Source: Chondrosia reniformis (taxonomy: Eukaryota; Porifera; Demospongiae; Chondrillida; Chondrillidae). From it: a DNA stretch of 64,000 nucleotides. Of this stretch, positions 59,073 to 64,000 are shown one piece after another; position 1 is the stretch's first letter; each line of letters opens with the position of its first letter. The notes beneath the pieces are model-generated. The model ran no database searches. It was given only the letters and a program-made list of their open reading frames with translations, and was not told the DNA's origin. The position numbers and the translations under genes are program-made. The DNA lies in contig OX359194.1 of assembly GCA_947172415.1 (NCBI GenBank), forward strand, positions 3,162,001 to 3,226,000. Reading direction: 5' to 3'.

Positions 59073-59544
59073 TGTATGTATAAGGCCGAGTGTATTACGT
59101 ACATATAATATTATTATCACATATGTATAATACTCTACATTTGAAAGGAAATTCTTAGCTTTAAAATATATATTACCAATAAAGTTTCCTTTACCAGTTA
59201 TGTATGTATGACATACTGTATACCTATTTATCTAATCTATATATTCGTAAATGCATCAATTAATCATTGGCAAGAGAATATTATATATGGTTCCCATTCA
59301 GTAACCCTGTATATACTGTAGTTGCTCTTCAGTACTGTTACACTAGGTTGTCCCTGTATATATGGACAGTTGCAATTTTATATTTGTATACCAGTATCCA
59401 CAATTTATATTAAAGTAATGAAACCTGTGCTATTTAATATAATAGCTCTTTTCAAGGCTAGTATATAGTGTAGGCTCACCTTCTTGATCTTTCTACTTGT
59501 AAGAAGTACTTTCTAGTGTTTGAACTTATCTGCCAAGCTGACAT
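49673..59544 (-). CDS. CH - IQGAP-like repeat - SH2 - SH2 - SAM multidomain protein
   Basis: Exons in transcript order: 59544-59480, 58923-58767, 58380-58303, (one short exon not located, length 1 modulo 3), 57106-57005, 56397-56318, 55032-54934, 54681-54594, 54436-54252, 53913-53792, 53205-53103, 53005-52913, 52767-52645, 52519-52434, 50945-50783, 50660-50336, 49947-49673. All have GT-AG borders and agreeing phases, about 715 residues plus the gap. The N-terminus is an IQGAP-type CH domain (RSRRWVSSILGIEMP, HLENGVILCQLGE, KHIYDRHEANYK, RHTENVICYISFLGKIGLPQ, VFSILALSYFL). Next comes one IQGAP-like repeat (DEKALLTALRDPSAELPYV). SH2-1 has GLSNEDCQQIL, SLLLRE and NWKVDILDGKYCLGL. SH2-2 has SRIEAEKLM, GSFLVRTG and HWKVHWQDGKY. 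Both keep the phosphate-binding Arg. The end is a SAM domain (WSKDDVLQWLMENN...LGIIPLGYRQRILK). By inference it is an actin- or cortex-linked phosphotyrosine adaptor. An in-frame stop precedes the chosen ATG. Confidence 0.8.
51003..51218 (-). repeat. dispersed SINE-like repeat (family A), near complete
   Basis: It runs from aagacaaagattcccaggct through ggtggaattcccagaaacag, atcctcatcccaagct, ggtttagttccctataggca to taggcatagcaggtaggaaa. It lies in an intron of the CH-SH2-SAM gene. Confidence 0.75.
51863..52369. mobile_element. MITE (about 507 bp) in the CH-SH2-SAM gene
   Basis: The left end tacagtgcaatcagcttcat-ctgccac is mirrored by gtggattaggcagagtgcac-tgta at the right. The interior repeats tggcggat motifs, which is reminiscent of a pogo/Tigger-derived non-autonomous element. 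No transposase frame was seen. Confidence 0.7.
53485..53665 (+). mobile_element. retroelement fragment with a CxxC motif
   Basis: The plus strand encodes GINVWKRLKP, then VQCPKCEKWFKSKGGSIQMY. The C-x2-C-x3-WFKSKGG pattern resembles the zinc-finger part often found in LINE-encoded proteins next to the reverse transcriptase. It lies antisense in an intron of the CH-SH2-SAM gene. It is short and the assignment is tentative. Confidence 0.4.
55262..56285. mobile_element. foldback family F1, large copy with a nested element
   Basis: It opens with gagaatacgggagtactc. The main arms, 55905-56085 and 56092-56285, mirror each other over about 185 bp (gcaaaaagtaacgaaacaag, tatactgaaatttaagta, accatacacttctgtgtttg). 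It lies in an intron of the CH-SH2-SAM gene. The left part contains a second foldback at 55450-55690, described separately. Confidence 0.8.
55450..55690. mobile_element. foldback element nested inside the F1 copy
   Basis: It starts caggatcaaattacaggttt, atggaatgaaacctatttga and ends with the reverse complement (gtttcaaatagttttcattc, catatgaaacctgtaatttg). The arms are about 50 bp, with a second mirrored block (ccaggtttcaaa / tttgaaacctgg) inside. It interrupts the left half of the larger element, so it is probably the younger insertion. Confidence 0.75.
56617..56912. mobile_element. foldback element family F2, copy 2
   Basis: It shares aggggtctcagctaata, ggttgcatgcattcaca, aaggccttggccttttata and tcggtattcctagctccctt with 17706-17993 and forms arms of about 130 bp. 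The outer right end is lost or diverged. It lies in an intron of the CH-SH2-SAM gene. Confidence 0.8.
57191..57440 (+). mobile_element. 5'-truncated LINE insertion with target-site duplication
   Basis: A 250-bp piece encodes the last residues of a LINE ORF2 (KVKRKQRTWKEKLEKME, DDRLVKKVYTEEIVGKRP, RGRPRKKWIDNF, stop). It ends in a (GATT)n tail at 57410-57440. It is flanked by 12-bp direct repeats gcatagaattat at 57179-57190 and 57441-57452, a target-site duplication. The open frame of the remnant suggests a fairly recent event. It lies in an intron of the CH-SH2-SAM gene, near the missing CH exon. Confidence 0.9.
59040..59082. repeat. (GTAT)n microsatellite
   Basis: About ten tandem tatg units. 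Confidence 0.9.
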
Positions 59545-60665
59545 TTGCTAATCATGCATTAATGTAAACAAGAAACTCTACAGTCAAACTTGCCTCTTCT
59601 TCTTAATACTTAAAACGTTGGTTAACAGGTGACCTTTGAGTGTTAAGTCATACATTTTTGAAGCCTTACTATACACAAACCCTATATAGCCCACTCTTGC
59701 ATTCCTATCCAACCACAAATGTCCTGGCAGATCTAAATCTAGACATCAGTCTGTATGACATAAAAATGGTGCTATATATGTATTGAAGATCAAAAACATG
59801 TATATAATATATATAGCAATGAGTCATAGCTGAAGTGTGAAATCCCCAGAAATGGTTAACTGTCCCAGAGAAGATTTCTGTACCCAAAGCTCTCACTGGG
59901 TTCAGTGCTCTTATGCAATCTTACGTATATGTATTTTGCAGTATATACGTATATACGTATATATAGGTAACAATACTACACACTGGGGCAAGAAATTTGT
60001 GTGATATTACAATACAAACCAAAAATATTCTATGAGGTAATCAGATTTTGCTTTCGTAAAACTATAAACCCTTCAAACTATTGAATAACTGCTATATCTA
60101 TTAGTGTATACGTATGTACATTAGAGATGTTATTGAGCGGCAGAAACAGTAATTCTCACAATTAAACATTTCAACCTATAGGGTCTTATTAATCAGCAAA
60201 GGGTATAGTTGCTGCTCCATAACTTCTCTAATCATCAAGATCGCAACAGATACTACTCCCTATCATTTCATGTACGTACATCATCAGTTTAAAGGTATGT
60301 AATAAAAATTGATTGAATCAGATTTCAGAAGGTGGAAAAAGTATACTGCATTGTCTATGCAAGTGAAAGAAATCAATTGCATTAATAGTAAAATCAACTA
60401 TGGAATTTCTTGTACGTATATTATGCATTATGCAAGAGTGTTTTCTAATTACATTTAAAATAACATGGCACCATATAAACGTACGTATATAGCACGATTT
60501 TTATACAACATATCATTTACATTCTACGTACGTATATGACATACTATACAAATTAGTGGTTACTCTAACGAAAAATATCTGTGCAAAATATGAAGAAGTT
60601 TAATAATTAAAAATAACATGTTTAGTTACAGTAAAGTAACTTTCAGTTATGCTCCCTGCTAGAGA
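59545..60665. other. gene-free stretch between two minus-strand genes
   Basis: It contains a weak family A fragment at 59825-59915 (gaaatccccagaaatggtt, caaagctctcactgggttc) and AT-rich sequence with TACG-type microsatellites. The 5' end and promoter of the CH-SH2-SAM gene should lie here, but I see no clear TATA or CpG-rich patch. Confidence 0.4.
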
Positions 60666-60667
60666 TA

Positions 60668-62627
60668 TTAGTTGAGTAACAGAGATATTGAAATAGATTC
60701 TCCTTCATTCAATTTCACTAAATGTGTTGTTTCATTGTTATTGCCTTTGCTTGCTGTGACAGAATAAGTGCCCGGTGCTACTGTCACCTTGACATGTTCC
60801 TTTTTAAAAGAAGAAACCTATATACGTACATAGAAAAACAGTAAAACATAGAAAAAGTGAAGTAGTAGAGAGATACTCAAGATACAAGCATAACAATCAC
60901 ATCATTATGCTTGTTTCTTGAGCTTCAAAAAGTTCTGATGCTTGTGGGATTTATCTCACCCGCTCATAACCAATTATGAAGTGCTCTACAAAACCTTGGC
61001 AAATATGTCTATGTAGTCCCATTCAATACCCAAATGTTGTTGATTGAAAATATGGTACCTTTGAAAGTTGTCTCAATGAGCAAGTAATCTTTTGAAGGAA
61101 GTATAACTGTAAGAAAATCCATTAATCAAAACGTTTTAGTCTCACATTGCTTACCCTAATGTGGTACAATTTTTTGAATCTGTGCACTACCTGTGCACTC
61201 AGAGCATAATAACTGATAATGATGTGAAGCCCCTGTTGCATTTGCACAGAGGGTCAATATGAGTGTAAGTAAACCATAAAAAAAAGAATTATCTGAGAAA
61301 AAAGCCGATTCTGGGTAAATTTAGAGTCATACGATATTTATGGTTTTAAGATTATTTTTGATCTCCTGTCTTTTCACTTGTGTAATGATAAGTCATAACA
61401 TGTTTCTATCCTTTAATGTACTAATGAAGAAATGGCAGGTCACTGTAACTTTAAACACTATTATGGTACACTAGGAATTTTATGATTTGCAACTGCTCTC
61501 CAGTGCTATTCAATATATTAAGTGATTTTAACCTGCACTACTGAATTTAAAGTCTCTACTAATGTATGCATGTACACTTGCTGGATTCTGAATGAAAGTT
61601 GATTTGAAATTTTCTGTGTGATACCGCCTACAGTGTATATCATCAGGAGCTTCCTCAAGACCGCACATAGATTTACCATGATGATACCTCTGTAAGCAAA
61701 AAGGAATGCAACATACATACGTACGTACGTATGATCAATGGGAATACATATACAGAAATGTAGTTAGCAATCTTAATATTTTACTATAAAATAATGATTT
61801 AAATAAACTACAAATGACAGACAAAAGTTAACATAGTATGCGTACTGTGCATATATGTACATACATGTACGTACATTGCAACTATATTACCTTCATAAGA
61901 TAATAATGTATAACATGGTAAGCTACGTACTACGTAATTTTGGTGTGCATAATGAATTTTGAGTATTGTATGAATTATTATTGTAATGGATAAATCACTG
62001 TAAATGTTACACCACACAAATCAACTCTTCTACTTCTTTAGGGATTAAAGTCTTCTTAGAAGTGGCAAACAGTTATCCGAAATGAATAAGAATCTTTAAA
62101 AAGCACAGAAAACTGTTTACTCTCCTTGTGGGACAAAGTGTTGTACATTTTGGTAGTGAGTTTGAAGACAGCCTTCAATTTACTAATGTGAAACATTTTT
62201 GCATTAGTGCATTTGCAGTCTTAATAGGATTGAGCCCACATAATGAAGGCCTTGTATAAGTAGTGTACTCATGGTATATGACTGCTTGCAGTAATGTGTA
62301 CATTATGGCAATGAGTACAGTTTGATTACCTCACATTGTCTTGTGGATATACTCATAAACTGAGCAATATTTTCAAAAGCATCATTTAAGGTAATTGGCT
62401 GTACTTGGTTCTAAATGGAATGTCAAATGTAGAATGAACAGTACATATGTATTGTCATTATTATTAGACTACACATGCATACAAAAATAAATGCATATAA
62501 AATGCCTACCAGTATAGGGTTATCTACATTAAAATCAACTCCCATGTTAATTTTTCTAAGGACTATTTGAGAGTCATAAGCTACGTACGTAGTTCCGGCC
62601 TCAAACTTATAATTAATTTGAAACATA
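60668..62627 (-). CDS. six-exon gene of unknown function, about 191 residues
   Basis: Exons in transcript order: 62627-62520, 62410-62330, 61689-61533, 61106-61059, 60985-60960 (26 bp), 60817-60668. All borders are GT-AG and every phase fits, ending in a TAA stop. The product reads MFQINYKFEAGTTYVAYDSQ, NQVQPITLNDAFENIAQFM, YHHGKSMCGLEEAPDDIHC, NPASVHAYISRDFKFSSAV, ILPSKDYLLIETTF, then KVTVAPGTYSVTASKG and a hydrophilic end. There is no signal peptide or membrane segment. The last 60 residues look like a beta-sandwich. I do not recognise the family. The first listed exon may not be the true start, because the ATG follows directly after a possible splice acceptor, so upstream exons are possible. 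It is transcribed in the same direction as the CH-SH2-SAM gene. Confidence 0.6.
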
Positions 62628-62929
62628 CTATGTACATATGTATATGAGTACACTTTGCTTTGCAGTTATAGTAGTGGCCCAGTGATGGTGTGTTGGTGGC
62701 AGTGGGCATACGTAGGTTACATTCACAGCTGCTACTAATTAATTTCAATGATCAGCAATTTAATAAGAGACTTAAAATACGTAGCTGGTATATGCACGTA
62801 TGCATGTGTGATTATCACTTGAATCAGAGACTTCTAGCTGCTACCAAAGATACATACGTATTTACTTTATCAATTTTTATTAATATAATATACATTATGA
62901 TTACTTAAAGCTGAATATTGTAAATGATA

Positions 62930-63431
62930 TACAGTAAAACCTCTATTAACGGACACTCCCAATAGTGGACAGTCTCCGTATAACGGACAGCATGCAATGT
63001 ACCAACTTATTTTTATATACGATTAGTACATTAGCAACTCCTGAAAAGCGGACAACCTCTGAATTCTGGATAACGGACACTCTGCCCGATCCCAAGGACT
63101 TTTTGTAATACAAAAAAACTCTTTTAACGGACAAAGAGGGCCTTATCTAGCTACGGTTGCAGTCAGAAAACTGCACAATTTCCGTATACGTAACGAGGGA
63201 CGCCTTTCACTAAGTATTGATGGAGCTGTTAACGAAGTAAAAGCGTCCTATCGACTAATCTTGAATGTACTAACGAAGTAATGTACGTACGGCTGAACTC
63301 GTTTCAGATAGCATTGTACGTATGCAGATATAGAGCTTTTATTATGAAAACCTCTCAGTAAAGGGCAACCTTATGAATAGTGGACAAGTCCCTTTGCATC
63401 AACTTGTCTGTTATTGAGAGGTTTCACTGTA
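62930..63431. mobile_element. pogo/Tc1-like MITE (502 bp)
   Basis: Ends: tacagtaaaacctctattaa-cggaca and the mirrored tgtctgttattgagaggttt-cactgta, flanked by TA. Internal copies of taacggacagc and agtggacaa motifs follow the same theme. These ends are typical of pogo/Tigger-type non-autonomous elements. There is no transposase. Confidence 0.85.
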
Positions 63432-63666
63432 TAGGTTCAGTTATTTTGAGATTAAGTTCATATGAAGTCAACAAGATAGTTAGCATAAATAGTCAAAATG
63501 GAAGGAAATGATAAGATGCACAAATATTTTTCATATTGACAGCCTTATTAGTGGAAATACATCAAAGAGGTAAATTTCTACTGCATATACAGAGATCAAA
63601 GCCTGATCAATATGTTGGTTAAATTTTGTACTACATATACGTTATTGACATGTATTTGGATAAATA

Positions 63667-64000
63667 TTACAAACTACCACATAGAACATATTCTCCCACA
63701 TATACACGTAAAATAGAAATTATATTGCTATGACTACACCAACAAGATGACTGTTCATCCACGATTTTGATTGTAGCGAATGGTACTACAGGTTTAGAAC
63801 TACTAAAACATTCGATATATTGAAGGTTGGAATCCAGTCTGAGCTCAGATCTAGCAATAAATGTGCATACCGAAACTGATTTGAGAGGTTGTTGAGGTTT
63901 AGGCCACTTAATACTTCTTACTCGGGCCCTCTTGAATGCGTCTTTGCCTATTCTACCACTACGGCACAGAGCACAAGTCATCCAGTCGTCTCCCTGGAGG
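63667..64000 (-). CDS. coding segment open at the right edge, unknown protein (partial)
   Basis: The minus strand is open from the window edge to a stop at 63667. It reads QGDDWMTCALCRSGRIGK, RARVRSIKWPKPQQPLKS, VSVCTFIARSELRLDSNLQ, ECFSSSKPVVPFATIKIVDE and CWCSHSNIISI. Cys-rich and basic segments alternate and no domain is recognised. Codon-like regularity suggests a real terminal exon, but the gene would start outside the window. An internal donor-like gtaaga after FKRAR leaves open that only part of this frame is translated. It does not join the 62.6-kb gene in phase with any donor I tried. Confidence 0.4.
   Translation of the reverse strand, partial: LQGDDWMTCALCRSGRIGKDAFKRARVRSIKWPKPQQPLKSVSVCTFIARSELRLDSNLQYIECFSSSKPVVPFATIKIVDEQSSCWCSHSNIISILRVYVGEYVLCGSL

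Overview
The window looks like nuclear DNA of an early-branching animal, most likely a demosponge. The reasons are AT-rich sequence, many short GT-AG introns, animal-specific chromatin and signalling domains, dense TACG/GTAC-type microsatellites, and many small foldback elements and LINE remnants. The species was not identified. All exon models were read by eye from reading frame, splice signals and intron phase.

Layout. 1-20 kb is repeat-rich and gene-poor. It holds degraded LINE reverse-transcriptase pieces (0.84-1.2, 1.5-1.8, 6.2-6.9, 13.4-14.1, 14.2-14.5 and 19.2-19.5 kb), several foldback elements, and a local segmental duplication. The duplication carries three unequal, decayed copies of a minus-strand gene (4.7-6.2, 9.7-11.7 and 18.0-18.9 kb) with Cys/Glu-rich repeats and a helical, TPR-like part. 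Between the copies lies one intact intronless gene of unknown function (12315-12992) with a TATA box and higher GC than its surroundings.

20.5-35.9 kb is a complete 16-exon plus-strand ARID2/BAF200 homologue (about 1,278 residues: ARID, helical repeats, RFX-type winged helix, Ser/Thr-rich linker, C2H2 fingers, conserved C-terminus), the defining type of subunit of the PBAF chromatin remodeller. 36-42.7 kb has no confident gene. It holds a possible promoter, a homogeneous 26-bp minisatellite of about 25 copies, and other tandem and dispersed repeats. 42.8-48.9 kb is a complete nine-exon USP6NL/RN-tre-type TBC Rab-GAP (448 residues) whose first intron contains a rearranged inverted-repeat cluster.

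49.7-59.5 kb, on the minus strand, is the most unusual gene. An IQGAP-type calponin-homology domain and an IQGAP-like repeat are followed by two SH2 domains and a C-terminal SAM domain, joined by compatible intron phases over at least 17 exons. I know of no described protein family with this arrangement. 60.7-62.6 kb is a six-exon minus-strand gene of unknown function, and the right edge carries another open minus-strand coding segment.

The recognisable host genes belong to chromatin remodelling (ARID2), endosomal Rab control (TBC protein) and, by inference, phosphotyrosine-linked cytoskeletal scaffolding (CH-SH2-SH2-SAM protein). Nothing suggests an operon or shared pathway. No virus-like or LTR element was recognised.
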